Source: Haliotis asinina
Lineage: Eukaryota > Mollusca > Gastropoda > Lepetellida > Haliotidae
Direction of reading: 5' to 3'
NCBI RefSeq assembly: GCF_037392515.1
Contig: NC_090281.1
Span: forward strand, 44,430,645 to 44,494,644
Length of the DNA stretch: 64,000 bases
Below the pieces are notes generated by a model, which saw only the letters and a program-made list of their open reading frames with translations, was not told the DNA's origin and did not search any database. The first letter of the stretch is position 1, and every line of letters starts with the position of its first letter. The translations under genes were made by a program, and so were the position numbers. Of the stretch, positions 24,501 to 35,522 are shown one piece after another.

Positions 24501-26809
24501 TGAAGATAGATAATATTTGGTTAGATTATATCCGATGCTTCTGTCTGGGTAATATTGGGTGAAGTCTAGATGTAAATCCAAAACTTGTGTGATGCTGATT
24601 GAAGTACAGAAGTATATTCTCAGCTTCTGTTAAAGACAGTAATATTGGGTGAAGACTATATGTATATCTGATGCTTCTGTTTCAGATGGGTAATATTGGG
24701 CAGAGCAACTATGCAGCATCCAAGGCAGGTGTTATTGGACTGACAAAATCTGCAGCAAGAGAGTTTGCAAGGTCTGAAACTGGTTGAATTTTAATAGAAT
24801 TACTCATTCCTGAATGATGAGTCACAACAGACAAATCACACTAAACTTCGCTTGTCACGCCAAAGACATAGGTTCCATTCCCTCATGGGTACAAAATGTG
24901 AAGCTCCGCCATGATATTGGTGGAATATTGTCAAAAGTGACATAAACCTAGACTCCCTCAATATATTGCAGAGGTCGCCAAACTGTAAACATATTGGGAA
25001 ATTGTCATGTTTAGGTGAAAAATTATATATGCAGAAGTCGACACCAACTTAATACATAATCCTGTTATATCTGAATGAATCTTGATTCTTGATTATGCAT
25101 TTAATCATGGTATTAACAGGTTCAACATTCGCGTAAACGCTGTCCTCCCCGGCTTCATCAATACTCCCATGACGGCAGCGGTCCCGGAACACCTGCTGCA
25201 GAGGGCGATGTTCCTTGTTCCCATGATGAAGATGGGGAAGTCAGAGGGTGTGTTTAGATTGTGTTATTTGTCAGTTAGCAGTGCTCATCTACATCACATG
25301 ACCTTAAAAATGATATGATAATTGAGTCTAACAAACAAGTGGTGGTTATCATGACCACCTATTTAAGCCACTGATTTCATGCAGGAGCCGGGTCATACAT
25401 CACAGTAGTTGCATCTTGTGGCCAAGGTTTGCATGGGCAAGAATTGCAAAGTCTGTATTAAAAGTCTTCAAATCCAAGATTTTTCTTGACAAGACATTTG
25501 ACAAGGTCTCTATTCCCAAGACTGTCTCAACAAGGCCCTGAATTGTGAGGTCTGCCTTGACAAAGCCTTCAATTCCCAGACCTGTCTTGACAAGGTCTTC
25601 AATAATTATTTAGTTCTTCAATAATTATTTAGTTAGGAGGATATGGGGCCTTGAACATGTCACTCATTCTTTAACCATTGAATCAAGCCAAGGATAGATA
25701 GAATGTATGGCACGTTTTGAGACAGGTTTTTGCAATCAAAAAAGAAAATTGCCAATATTTTGTATGGTTACAGATGTGGCTGATGCGTGTGTGTTCCTGG
25801 CCAGTGACAGAAGCAAGTACATCACTGGTACAAGTCTGGAGGTCGCAGGTATGTTGTCCTGCAGAGACATCTCACCTGCACTGATTAAAAAACCATAAAC
25901 CTTTCACAGATTCAACCGAAGTTTTCAAAATGTTTTCCCATGTAAATATGCTTCTATGAGCATTCTAGCGCTTTATGGGCAATTTAGTTGTATACACCCC
26001 AAGGAGTGAGTGAGTGTGTGAGTTTAGTTTTACGCTGCTCTCAGCAATATTCCAACTGTATGTCGGCGGTCTGTAAATAATCGAGGCTGGACCAAACAAT
26101 CCAGTGATCAACAACATGAGCATCGATCTGCGCAATTGGGAACAGATGACATGTGTCAACCAAGTCAGCAAACCTGACCACTCAATCCCGTTAGTGGCCT
26201 CTTACGACAAGCATAGTCACCTTTTATGGCAAGCATGGGTTGCTGAAGGTCTATTCTACCCTGGGACCTTCATGGGTCCATAATAAGCGTCTTGAACAGC
26301 ACTTAATTTACACCATCACCCCTCTTACGACAAGCATAGTCTCACCCCAAGGAGTTGAAAAAGAGGCAAGTACACATTCATCCATTGTTGGGTATAATTA
26401 CAGTTTCAGAGCTTCAGACATGGACTGTAGCACAGTAACCTTTGTATGACTAATACATGCACAAGTAACAGCAAGCATCAGAGTTTTGCTGATGATATAT
26501 TTATGTTGCTACATTTCATTTGTAACTCTCATCAGATACTGTCATCCATGATGGGAGCGCATCTAAGTTTAGAGCATAGATGCATCCTTTGCCCGAAACC
26601 TCTCATGGGTTTGAATCCCAAATCTGTCATGGTCAGGTTTCAAGGTTTGTGTGCACCAAACTCATATTTGTTGGTAAACATTTAGAATCTTCCTCTCTGT
26701 GAGTTGTAATTTCATGCTATGTGACAAAACTGAAGTGCTATTCAAAAGCAAAGCAGGCAGGCGGCAGTAAACACTCATTTTCTCTGTTGCAGGCGGCCTT
26801 GGCATATAA
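18596..26809 (+). CDS. HSD17B8: HSD17B8, estradiol 17-beta-dehydrogenase 8 / 3-oxoacyl-ACP reductase alpha subunit
   Basis: Exons: 18596-18638, 19424-19546, 23217-23407, 24383-24478, 24686-24771, 25120-25247, 25774-25848, 26793-26809; all phases agree and give 252 residues (human 261). A short-chain dehydrogenase/reductase with the NAD(P) site VTGGGSGIG near residue 14, VNSAGIT in place of NNAG, the catalytic Ser in [11 protein letters not shown], the YxxxK site in [19 protein letters not shown], and [11 protein letters not shown]. The end [15 protein letters not shown] is typical of the family. From family knowledge, HSD17B8 pairs with CBR4 as the mitochondrial 3-oxoacyl-ACP reductase (NADH-dependent) and can oxidise estradiol in vertebrates. 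Against other SDRs, the SCAGIT/NSAGIT and SSIVGKxGNxGQ blocks point to HSD17B8. The polyadenylation signal AATAAA is at 26885. Three introns hold minisatellites. Confidence 0.92.
20040..20715. repeat. Minisatellite, about 31-35 bp unit, HSD17B8 intron 2
   Basis: Roughly 20 imperfect units made of ATCCCACTGAGTAAAACATC and CCCCATCAGTAAAATATCCC half-units. The open frame on the minus strand in this stretch is just the translated repeat. Confidence 0.9.
21343..21800 (+). repeat. Dispersed repeat R1, copy 3
   Basis: In HSD17B8 intron 2. Shares TACTTCATGGTAGTTCTTC, ATGCATGGAAATTACCGATG, AGCAAGATGCAAAATTCAAA, AACATTGAGGTGTTTGGTAA and TTCACAGGTCCCTCAGGGCC with the copies at 11430 and 12130. Confidence 0.8.
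22340..22481 (+). mobile_element. tRNA-like SINE (family S1), 5' truncated
   Basis: Reads CGTCACGCCGAAGACCTGGA, box B-like GGAGTCAATTCCCC, ACAATGTGTGAAGCCCATT, then the tail GATATTGCTGGAATATTGCT and GGCGTAAAACTAAACCC. In HSD17B8 intron 2. Confidence 0.75.
22687..22975 (+). mobile_element. SINE-like repeat, family S2, near full length
   Basis: From GACCCGTGAAGGTCCCGGGG through GGCCTTCAGCAACCCATGC, AAGAGGCCACTAACGGGATC and GCTCATGTTGTTGATCACTG to the tail ATATAGCTGGAATATTGCTA and AAACTCACTCACTCA. In HSD17B8 intron 2. Confidence 0.85.
23505..24050. repeat. C-rich minisatellite, about 27-30 bp unit, HSD17B8 intron 3
   Basis: About 18 units of AGCTGTCATGTTTCCCACCC then CTCCCCC. Its other strand is G-rich with several runs of three to five G per unit. 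Open frames on both strands are repeat translations. Confidence 0.92.
24066..24325 (+). mobile_element. SINE-like repeat, family S2
   Basis: GACCCGTGATGGTCCAAGGT, GGCCTTCATCAACCCATGC, GTTGATCACTGGATTGTCTA, CGCCATATGTCTGGAATATT and a decayed tail. It abuts the C-rich minisatellite in HSD17B8 intron 3. Confidence 0.8.
24846..24962 (+). mobile_element. tRNA-like SINE (family S1), truncated and diverged
   Basis: CTTGTCACGCCAAAGACATA, GGTTCCATTCCCTCATGGGT, a short CATGATATTGGTGGAATATT and a CATAAACC tail. In the HSD17B8 intron after exon 5. Confidence 0.65.
25465..25640. repeat. Short degenerate tandem repeat, HSD17B8 intron 6
   Basis: Repeated text built on CTTGACAAGGTCTTCAA and TTCCCAGACCTGTC, with an exact short duplication of TTCAATAATTATTTAGTT at its end. 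Confidence 0.6.
25996..26285 (-). mobile_element. SINE-like repeat, family S2, near full length
   Basis: Reverse orientation: AGTGAGTGAGTGTGTGAGTT, TTTTACGCTGCTCTCAGCAA, TATTCCAACTGTATGTCGGC, GTGATCAACAACATGAGCAT and GGGTTGCTGAAGGTCTATTC. In the last HSD17B8 intron. Confidence 0.85.
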
Positions 26810-26982
26810 CCAATTAGGAGCCAACCTGTCCTTTTCTGTGATACGGATAGTTCCTTCCATAGCTTACAATGTTTTGATTGACTAAATAAAGCTTTTCTAT
26901 GATACCAACTGCTCAGTATTACCTGAAGTGTAATGTGAACGGTGTCTATTAAGTTTAGGGGATGTTCTATTCACATCTGAGG

Positions 26983-27115
26983 TGCTGGGTAGCCTAGTGG
27001 TTAAAGCGTTTGCTTGTCACGCTGAAGACCCGGGTTCAGTTCCCCACATGGGTATTGTGAAGCCCATTTCTTGTGTTACTCATTGTGATATGCTGGAATA
27101 TTGCTGAAAACTGTC
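26983..27115 (+). mobile_element. tRNA-like SINE (family S1), best box A/box B copy
   Basis: GGGTAGCCTAGTGGTTAAAG (box A-like) and GGGTTCAGTTCCCC (box B-like) are spaced as in a tRNA gene. They are followed by GTGAAGCCCATTTCTTGTG and GATATGCTGGAATATTGCTG. It lies just 3' of HSD17B8. Confidence 0.8.
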
Positions 27116-27119
27116 ATCA

Positions 27120-30100
27120 GAATTGATAAGTATAGGCTTAAGCGGTCACACAGATAAGTTTCAACACATATTGTTATGTATGGTAAAGCATAGTGTGGTG
27201 TTTTTATTTTATCTATGCAGATCTGTTTTGGGAGTCAGTTGTTTCATGAATACAGCTATTTGAAATGCCTTGATATTCAGGACCCACCAGCATTTGTCTT
27301 TGATTTTGTATGTCTCCTACTTTCATATTTGTATGTGCATGTATTTTCACAAAGGGCAATGTATATCTGTCTTTTTTTTGTTGTGCCACAATGCAATCTT
27401 GATGCTGAAAATCAAACTGTAAGCCATAAAGCAGTCTCAGTACCACAAAGCCAATTTGATGGCACTAAGATCTTGTTGCCAAAAAGCAAATTTGATGTCA
27501 AAAATCAAATTCAACACGATAAAGGCAAATTAATGCCATAAAGAAGTCTTGATGCCAAACAGCAAATTTAAGGAATTTGTTATTATGAAGTCAAGTTGTA
27601 GGTTATCAATGATTATCAGTTTTCAATGCATTTTATCAGTGCTATTTTTCACTTTATTTTACGGATCGTTTTTGTTGATAATCACATGAATAAATATACA
27701 CAATTCATAAAAAGAGCATAAATGAATTTAAGTTTAGCTTTCTTTGCTTAGAGAACAAGGGCAATCTTGACTGCATTTTGCAACTGTGATGTATAGTCAT
27801 GATAACTGTCTTTACTGTTTTCTGGTGTGTGATTGTTTTACATTGAACAATTTGTATTATTTATGAATGAATTATATGTGTGATGCAAAGGAAACAAAAT
27901 GGCTGACAACAGTTTTGAAATTTTGAAGCTGCAGTTAGTAATCGCCATTCAGGAATTGTCTAGTCTAACGATCTGACTCAGCTGATTGTGTCATGATTCC
28001 GAGGCAGTGCTGGATGTGGTTCATGACATCAACCACTGGTTTGTCTGGTCCACGGCCTTCTTTCACAAAGTCACTTGGGTAACCGTAGTGCATTGATAAA
28101 GAATGGGAGTTAAGGTTAAAGGTCAGACCAATTTTATTTTATTTTCTTGTTTTATGGATTTTTGTCCTCAGAAAACCAAAAGGCAGGATGGAAAAGGTTG
28201 CTTCATGAAAAAAGTCCCAGAGCTGGTTATTATCATAGGGCAGTAACATTGCTGACTTAAACCTCCTCTCTTCTGTAATTGTCTGTTCACTTATAATACT
28301 TTGTATTTGAATGTACAAAGTTGACATTATGTTGATTTAAATCAGTCCAGCCAAAAAATACCTAGCTGGTATTATGGACTTTCTGATGATCGTGTTGTGC
28401 ATCTTTCTGAGGTGATGCATTGAAGCTTTTTACAATCACTGGATCTATGTGAGAAAGGGTAGAGGAAGAACCATTACTTTCGCATACTTTAGAAACCGAA
28501 CCATTACTAGCAGAAAGGTTAGAGGGATAAATGTTACTGGTACAGAGGAAAACCATTAATAGCACAGGTTAGGGGAAGAACCATTTTGTGCACACAGGTT
28601 AGTCGAAGAACCATTACTAACAGATAAGAGGATGATCAATTACTACAGAAGGTTAGACTACCAGTACTCTAACATAGATTAGAGGAAAAACCATTACTAA
28701 CACAGACCAGAGAAAGATCCATTTTGTGCATATTGGTTAAAGGATAAAAAGCAGCCCCAAAAAGTAAATACTCTCAACTTCGGAAAACTTTAGCTTTATA
28801 AATCTTAGAGACCCCTGTAAAAGTTGTTGAGTTATCTCTCCTTGTTTTTTGTATTGAAGGGAAGACGTCTTGATTATGACAACACCAGCATCCCTGCCTC
28901 ATGTTCTTTGCTCATCTGACTCACTTTAACCTCCTCTCTTCAACGAGCATCTGTTCACTTAGGGTATTTTTGTTGACCCTTTATCAGTTTAAATCTAACA
29001 TATCTAATCTATAATCTAATGAAATGCCTACATCGAACAACCTTCTCACAAACATATTGCATCTTTCGTGATGTTTTGAAGCCTCTCACAATCACTGGAA
29101 CTATGCTACCCTCAAGAAAAGCTTAGTTTGACTGGCTGGATAGTTTCAAATATGCTTAACGTTAACATTGACCTATAAATTACATGCTAACCTTTATCGA
29201 TATCAGGTTATTATCATTACACATTAAAGATGAAGGTAATAGTTTCTGAACTTTCTCTCTGTACATTTATACCTTTAAAACTGATTCATGTGGCAAGAGT
29301 AATTGAAGTGTGGTCTTTCAGGACTATGTTGATTCTTTTGTAAAGGAGATTGACTTAAGATATGATCAGGAAGCCCTGCAAACGTTAGAACTGCTTTATC
29401 CATCTTGAATCTACAACCTGAATCTTTACCTAGGTCGTGTTCTTGTCATCATTCAGTTTTCATTTTTGTAACGTTTTTGCTGTATATGTGTAACTGATTA
29501 TTAAATTTGTATCAAAGAGCAATCAATAGAATAACTGTACCATTAGCCAGAGTTTAGGTCCCCTGTATCCATGCCACAGCACAGTGACGGCTGATCCATA
29601 ACTGACGGTCCCAGTTATATCATTAACTTGAGATGTTGAAAATTTGAAGGGTGTTTATATATATTCTCCAAACAACTGTGTTACCTTGTCTTAGGGGAGA
29701 ATTTTCATGTAACATACACCTTTCAGTCATCTTTTCGAGACATACCACACTTTTTCTCTGAAAGAAACTAAAGAAGATGGACCAAAAACTCATTTTTCAG
29801 AATATCAGAGTTTTTAGGGTGAATAATGAGAACAAAATATTTTTTCCACTGTATTTTATAACTGATATCAATAGACAGCTCCTGTATCATGTTAATGCAT
29901 CGATGACCAGGACTGGAAAGTGATTAAAGCTTTGCCATGACGCTGTCGGAGAGTTAGCAATGGGAATATTCAGCTCACTAATTTATGGAATGTGTGCAAT
30001 TTTAGCAGGCTGAAGTATTCTAATCTGTTTGTAAATATGTTGGATGATTCAGATATTTTCCTTTTGTACTGGACTTACTGGTAATAAACTGTTGAAATAA

Positions 30101-30360
30101 TCATTGTCTGTAGTCATGGTAATAGTTAAAGACATCTGAAGGTGTTTAAAGTGCTTGGCTTTAACTGTTTGGAACTATATTCGAGCTGGTTTCAGTGTGT
30201 CCGCTTAATGAGTGAAGAAATCCAGTTTACAATAAGATGGTGTTGGTTGCTTACCACTTTGTGGAAACCAGTGAGGACAGGTAGAATGCTAATAAATTTC
30301 AGGATTAGCTGGACTATGTATGTAACATGTCATGTGTACTTATGTATACTAGTCTTTTGT
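27120..30360. other. Intergenic stretch between HSD17B8 and DNTTIP2, no gene seen
   Basis: AT-rich. The only structure is a degenerate minisatellite near 28450-28750. A short S2-like fragment (ATCAACCACTGGTTTGTCTG) lies near 28030. Open frames are short and without recognisable domains. Confidence 0.55.
28450..28750. repeat. Degenerate minisatellite, about 30-35 bp unit
   Basis: About nine imperfect units around AGGTTAGAGGAAGAACCATT followed by ACTAACACAG or TTGTGCACAC. Confidence 0.7.
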
Positions 30361-30364
30361 CATA

Positions 30365-30522
30365 AGGGGCAGTGGGGTAGTCCAGCAGTTACAGTATTTG
30401 CTGGTCACTTTGAAGACCTATGTTTCGCTATGTGGATAATGTGTGAAGCCCATTTCTGATGTCTCCCTGCTGTGATATTGCTGGAATATTGCTGAGGGTG
30501 GCGTTAAACTCTCTCTCACTTC
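30365..30522 (+). mobile_element. tRNA-like SINE (family S1)
   Basis: GGGGCAGTGGGGTAGTCCAG, TTACAGTATTTGCTGGTCAC, AATGTGTGAAGCCCATTTCT, GTGATATTGCTGGAATATTG and GGCGTTAAACTC. Confidence 0.75.
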
Positions 30523-30704
30523 ATAAATGTTCAAGCTGCCCTAAAGCATTTCTCACAAGCCAGGTAATCTTCGTAGTTGATGCTGCCAGTGTAAATGAAT
30601 CGCACATCACTTTACTGAGTCGGAACACATTGCATGCCAATGTTTATCTGATATTTACATAAATATACATAACAAACACACTTGCTTTCGATTTTTCAAT
30701 ACCC

Positions 30705-30810
30705 AGCAGTATTACACGGGACATCATTTAGTCTTTTCTATTTATTACTCGCTCGCTGAAGACACTGCAGTGTCATTTTTGCGGCAGTATTACACTAGTG
30801 TAATACTGCT
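30705..30810. mobile_element. Small MITE-like element with palindromic ends
   Basis: The left end AGCAGTATTACAC and right end GTGTAATACTGCT are exact reverse complements. The right end is also part of a perfect 26-bp palindrome (30784-30809, GCAGTATTACAC around TAG-like centre). A second perfect palindrome GACACTGCAGTGTC lies at 30761-30774. Confidence 0.5.
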
Positions 30811-30992
30811 AGATATATGACATCACAATATTAATGCATCTGTCACAATGGTATTAGACCTTGCTTGACTCATGGAAAATTGATACTAGAGTCATCATAT
30901 TGTAAGCAGTTTTGCCTCTTTGAAATACATAAAGTTCAGTATAGAATTAATATATTTCTTCTTTCACAAGTCAAATATTTGCCCAGACAAAG

Positions 30993-33900
30993 TCACTGTC
31001 TCTTCTTCCTCTTTATTTTTGTAGTCCGGATACCCTTATATGGCCCTAGCCCTTTAGCCTTGAGTTCTTGAACCTCAGCATATTTCCTTTTATTATATCT
31101 GAAAAGAAACACATTAAAATGCTCAAGAAAGATGCCCAAAATCGACTTTGCAACATAATGAACATAATCATGACAATTTCCTTTGTAAGATATCCCGGTA
31201 GTCAGAATTTTTCGCAACGTAACATTCATTCTTCAAGTCTGCATTTATGGAGTTTTTTGTCTTACCTGTCCTCGCTGTTGATAGAATCTTATTCTTATTC
31301 TACATAAAAACACTTCTGGCATAATGGGCGAATGAAGCAGGGGAGGTAACTGTAACTATTCCATATGGAATAATACCCTCCTTACCTGGATAGGGGAATG
31401 GAGACGAAGAAAAGATTCATATGCCAAGGCTGGTTATTTTCTCTATGCTGCGCAACCCATTTGCGCTAAGGTTAGCCTGTGGTTTGAGGGACCTGTGACA
31501 ATAATACCTTTCAGAGAATACCTTATCTGCTGCTTAACAAGCAGCATGAGTATTCAGTGAGTATGGTTTTACACCGCTATAAGAAATATTCCAGTATCAC
31601 GGCAGGTGACACCAGAAATGGCCTTCAAACTTTGTACCCTTGTGGGCATTGGAATCCAGTTTTCAGGATGAAAAGCAGATGTTTTAACCATGAGGCTACT
31701 CCACTGTCCCACAAGCAGAATATCTGAAATGAGACACTTAAACCAATGATAAACCAGTTCCAATCATTCTTCTATAGGAAAGTCAGTTGGTCTTACTTTC
31801 TGAACTCTGCATCCGCCATCAGTTCCTCAACAATGGATGTCTTCTGCTGCTTCTTTGGAATTCGAGCACTGTAGAACTCACTTGGATCCTCAACCACAGT
31901 GCCAAACTGGAATGGGAGAAAATAAGGGTACAGTCAGTCATTGTATCTGGAGTGAGTGAGTGAGTTTAGTTTTATGCCACACTCAGCAATATTCCAGTGG
32001 TCTATGCGCAGCATAGAGAATATGACAAGTCTTTGTATATGTGAGCGAAGCGAGCAAAGGTTGGCAACATACTGAAAATATTTTTCATCTCAAAATAAAA
32101 TATCACCATTATCAAAGGTACACTCCCATTTCCTCACTTGGTTGTGCTCTCACATTTCCTACCCCATGTTTAATAATTACTCACGTGAAATATGTTTTAA
32201 TTCAAAATTTTAAGTGCCAACCGAGGTATTCAGATCGTTCTTTGCCTCCATTACCCCTGGCAGCTTCCAGTTGAATGGAGTGATGGAACAATAATAAGCA
32301 GAAATTAAAAAGAAATACCATATTGCCCCTTTTTATCATGAACCTGTTGGGGTTTATTTGTCTAATCTGTCGTCACTGTTATTAGAATTTTCTTAACATG
32401 TATTCTACATAAAAATACTTCTGACGTAATGGGCGAATGAAGCAGGGGAGGTAACTAAGTATTCCATATGGAATATACCCTCCCGTTCCTTCATTCCGTT
32501 GAACCGGAAGCTGGAACGGGGAATGGAGGCGAAGAACGGTCTGATATACCAAGAGTTATGCTTGAAATGTTGAATAAAAAATATTTCACGTGAGTAATTG
32601 TTCAGCATGGCGTTGGAAATGTGAGAGCACAACCAAGTGAAGAAATAGGTGTATACTTTTGATGGTGGCGATATTTTATTTTGACATGAAAAATATTTTT
32701 CGAAATGAAGCGAGGAAAGTATGTTGCCAACCTTTCCGCACTTCGCTCACATGTAAGAAGATTGGTCATATTCTCTATGCTGCACAACCCATTTGCACTA
32801 AAGTTTGCCTGTGGTTTAGCTGAGATAAGATGACATGCATCAACCAACTTCAGCACCTGGAAATACTTGGGCAATCCCTTGATGTCATCTCCTTTGTAGA
32901 ACCTCTTGGGGTCAAGGGCTCGCCTCATTTTCAGGGCAATGAGGTCATTCTTCTTTTCTTCTGTCAGTTCACCTATCGGCATGTTATACCAACCTCGCCC
33001 CTTTGTCTGTTCTCGTGCTTTCTGAAAATATGATTAATGCAGGATTGTTTTTGTTTTGTACGATGTTTAACATCACACACACTAGCTCCCAGTCATATGA
33101 CAATAAATCAAGTTTTAGATATAATGAGCATTGATCCATATTGTTGGGCTATAATGTGATACGATATGCAATGCAATGTAATCTTTGTATTACAAGTTGA
33201 TTTTTGATACATATATGATAAACTGATGCACAAAAAATCTATTACAGTTATAAGAAAAGTCTCTTTTTGTCAACTACTATATTCTAGTATTCAAAAAGGT
33301 ATTCAGACCTTTCTTTCTTTCTGCTTTCTTCTAAATCCTTCCTCATGGGAAGGAATGGTTTCTTTCTTTTCAAAGTCTGGGGTGATCACACTCTTTGCCA
33401 TTATCTGAAACCATAAAACCATCATCATTCTGAAAAGGTGACAGGCATGATAAATATTACCATCAGTAATCAAACTAAGGTACATAACTAATAACTAATT
33501 TATGTAATATATTATATGCATAAGAATACTGACCAGTACAAAATACTTTGTGTTTTGTTTGTCCAACTAAAGAGATCTTCTTAGCAAAATAATTAAATGA
33601 AAGCTAAAGATTTATATAAACCACCATGGTCCAATATCTATCACAGTATCAATACCTACATCATCATTAACCACAAAACCTTAAAATAATACCTGAGAAT
33701 ATGATCTGAATAACATGTTCAATATGATACCAACCTCTTGATGTTCTCTACTAAGACGTTCAGTTGGAGTTTTGTATTTTGGATGTGGAGCATGAATAGA
33801 GTGAAAGTTGATATAAATATCCGAAGGGTCTGACTTGACTTGCAAAGCAGACGAGAGTTCCATGCTGCAATGGAGACAAAATAAGATGGTTGGTTGTTGT

Positions 33901-34786
33901 TCAAAGTCACATTCAACTGTACTCAATCTGCATGGAGGTGGGCTGTAATTGTAAATAATCGAGTCTGTTGTCAACAGTTACTGGGGTATTGTCATATGTT
34001 GCATACCCCTATATAATCTTGGAATATCCTGCATGATGGGTCTACATAACTTTAGTTTAGTTTTTTACTACTCCACCCTACCTTCTATCATAAATTACTA
34101 AATGACCAGTGATTGTTCAGTTCCTAAACGTTTACATGTGCCATTTTTAGAGTGATGTACCAGATCCTTTCACACTGTATTTTTACCATAAAGCCACAAA
34201 CACTACTTCTCACTGGAACCACTCCCCTACAAGTACAACAAAACGTGATTAAACTTACAGATAAGTTCCTATAAACAATGTGATACAAGCTAGGGTTGTT
34301 TTTCTTAGTATCTAACCTGCGGCTTTTGTCGAAGTTTCTTCTGTCATATTTATTTTTACGTGCTGTATTTTTTCTTTTCTCCCTGGGTAGCTTTTCGCCA
34401 TCTTCACTGCAATCTTCTGTAATCGTTCTCGTACTGGCATCACCAGCAGATGGTGTTTTATCAATTACGAACAAAGACGACACTTCATTGCTCCCTTCCC
34501 CCGATTCAGACTTGTCACTGCGATTAATAAGTGAGTCAGTATTCAAAGCAATGGATTCCTCCTCTTCTGATGTACATGGATGTTTCCTTGCTGGTGTCTT
34601 GTCTATAACGAAAGGAACTTGATCATTCGAATCTGATTCTGAGTCACTTACATCAGTTTGATCAAAGTCCTCTTTACTTGTTACCTTTTCTGAAGACAGT
34701 GACACGTTTGTTTTGCTCCAAGCTGATTCAAATATTTCATCTAGTTCGCTATCTGATGTAAGTTCATCAGACGAGGAGATATCCAT
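30993..34786 (-). CDS. DNTTIP2: DNTTIP2/Fcf2 family pre-rRNA processing factor
   Basis: Exons in transcript order: 34786-34317, 33864-33735, 33404-33309, 33021-32857, 31906-31797, 31098-30993; phases agree and give 358 residues. Exon 1 is acidic and Ser-rich and holds the motif FVIDKTP twice. The Fcf2 domain starts near residue 233: KAREQTKGRGWYNMPIGELT, LIALKMRRALDPKRFYKGDD, GLPKYFQFGTVVEDPSEFYS, RIPKKQQKTSIVEELMADAE and FRKYNKRKYAEVQE, with a basic end (TTKIKRKKRQ). It matches remembered human DNTTIP2 (TdIF2) and yeast Fcf2, nucleolar proteins of the small-subunit processome needed for 18S rRNA maturation. It is much shorter than human (about 756), mainly in the N-terminal part. The ATG was chosen as the first in the open frame; a longer start upstream is not seen. 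The 950-bp intron between exons 4 and 5 holds a large inverted repeat. Confidence 0.9.
31310..31495. repeat. Third, partial copy of the DNTTIP2-intron foldback repeat
   Basis: GCATAATGGGCGAATGAAGC, AGGGGAGGTAACTGTAACTA, TTCCATATGGAATAATACCC and TTTCTCTATGCTGCGCAACC recur at 32420-32520 and 32770-32800. It lies in the intron between DNTTIP2 exons 5 and 6. Confidence 0.75.
31556..31713 (-). mobile_element. tRNA-like SINE (family S1)
   Basis: Reverse orientation: TATGGTTTTACACCGCTATA, ATATTCCAGTATCACGGCAG, box B region CATTGGAATCCAG and a decayed box A GTTTTAACCATGAGGCTACTC. In a DNTTIP2 intron. Confidence 0.7.
31951..31998 (-). mobile_element. 3' tail fragment of an S1/S2 SINE
   Basis: Only the shared tail is present: GTGAGTGAGTGAGTTTAGTT, TTATGCCACACTCAGCAATA and TTCCAGTGG. 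It abuts the left arm of the inverted repeat. Confidence 0.75.
31999..32800. repeat. Large inverted repeat (foldback element) in a DNTTIP2 intron
   Basis: The left arm, about 31999-32290, includes GCATAGAGAATATGACAAG, AGGTTGGCAACATACTGAAA, TGGTTGTGCTCTCACATTTC and AATTACTCACGTGAAATATG. The right arm, about 32475-32800, carries the reverse complements (CATATTCTCTATGCTGC, GTATGTTGCCAACCTTTCC, GAAATGTGAGAGCACAACCA, ATATTTCACGTGAGTAATT). Arms are about 300 bp and roughly 80% alike by eye; the loop is about 180 bp and non-coding. Confidence 0.8.
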
Positions 34787-35409
34787 GATACCGAGGTCAA
34801 CACATCAGCTTAGAAATACACAGAACACACGTGTTGACAGCTTCCGTGGGCCGAAGAGCACTTCCGCCTCTTCCCCGGAAGTGCACAATGCTCTCATGTA
34901 GTCCGTTACATAGTTAACATAAACTAAAGAATATAAACTAAACCGTGACACGTCAGTACATGTGTATGTTAAATACCTGACAGCATATAGAAGAAATAAA
35001 ATTAATTTTAAAATATACTCAAAGTCGTCTTATGTCACTGCGTAGAAATATGTTAGACTAGTTTCCTTGCAGGGTCAAACGGCCCGACAGTGCGGGGAGT
35101 ATTCAGATGGCTAAATAGTGAACGGGTGTTGGGGCGAAGACGTATTATTTTCATTACCCGTGTTTCGAACTTTGTGCCATCACACTGACTGGTCAGCACT
35201 CTTATCTTAGTAGTATTACTTGATCTTTCGGTTTGTCATGGAACAGCACGAGCTGGCCACGGATGTCATCCAACCAACAAAATAAACAATAATGAAAAAA
35301 TAAAAAATAACAATAATGAAAAAAGTGCACTATGTGAAAACTCTGCTGTATCAATGATTGTAAATATGAAAGCGGCAATGACCATTTCTCATCCTGCCCA
35401 ACAAGCCCC
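34787..35409. other. Region upstream of DNTTIP2, no gene seen
   Basis: Holds the presumed promoter side of the minus-strand DNTTIP2 gene. I see no clear TATA box. A short ATAATGAAAAA-type duplication lies near 35285-35325. Confidence 0.4.
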
Positions 35410-35420
35410 CATGATTCTTC

Positions 35421-35522
35421 AGTCTAAGTAAACGTATCCTCGGTACTTTTCGTTACCCTCCACTACTGAGTCTCAGTGGTGGAGTGTAACGAAAGACACC
35501 GAGACTAAGTTTACTCAGGCTG
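35421..35522. mobile_element. Hairpin MITE-like insertion with 11-bp flanking direct repeats
   Basis: Two arms of about 50 bp meet with almost no loop (AGTCTAAGTAAACGTATCCT...CCACTACTGAG, then its diverged reverse complement). The flanks at 35410-35420 and 35523-35533 are both CATGATTCTTC, which looks like a target-site duplication. Confidence 0.7.

Noticed and set aside
34124-34316. Extension of DNTTIP2 exon 1 to the end of its open frame
   Set aside because: A good donor at 34316 and phase-matched next exon fit the Fcf2 family; the extra frame has no family match.
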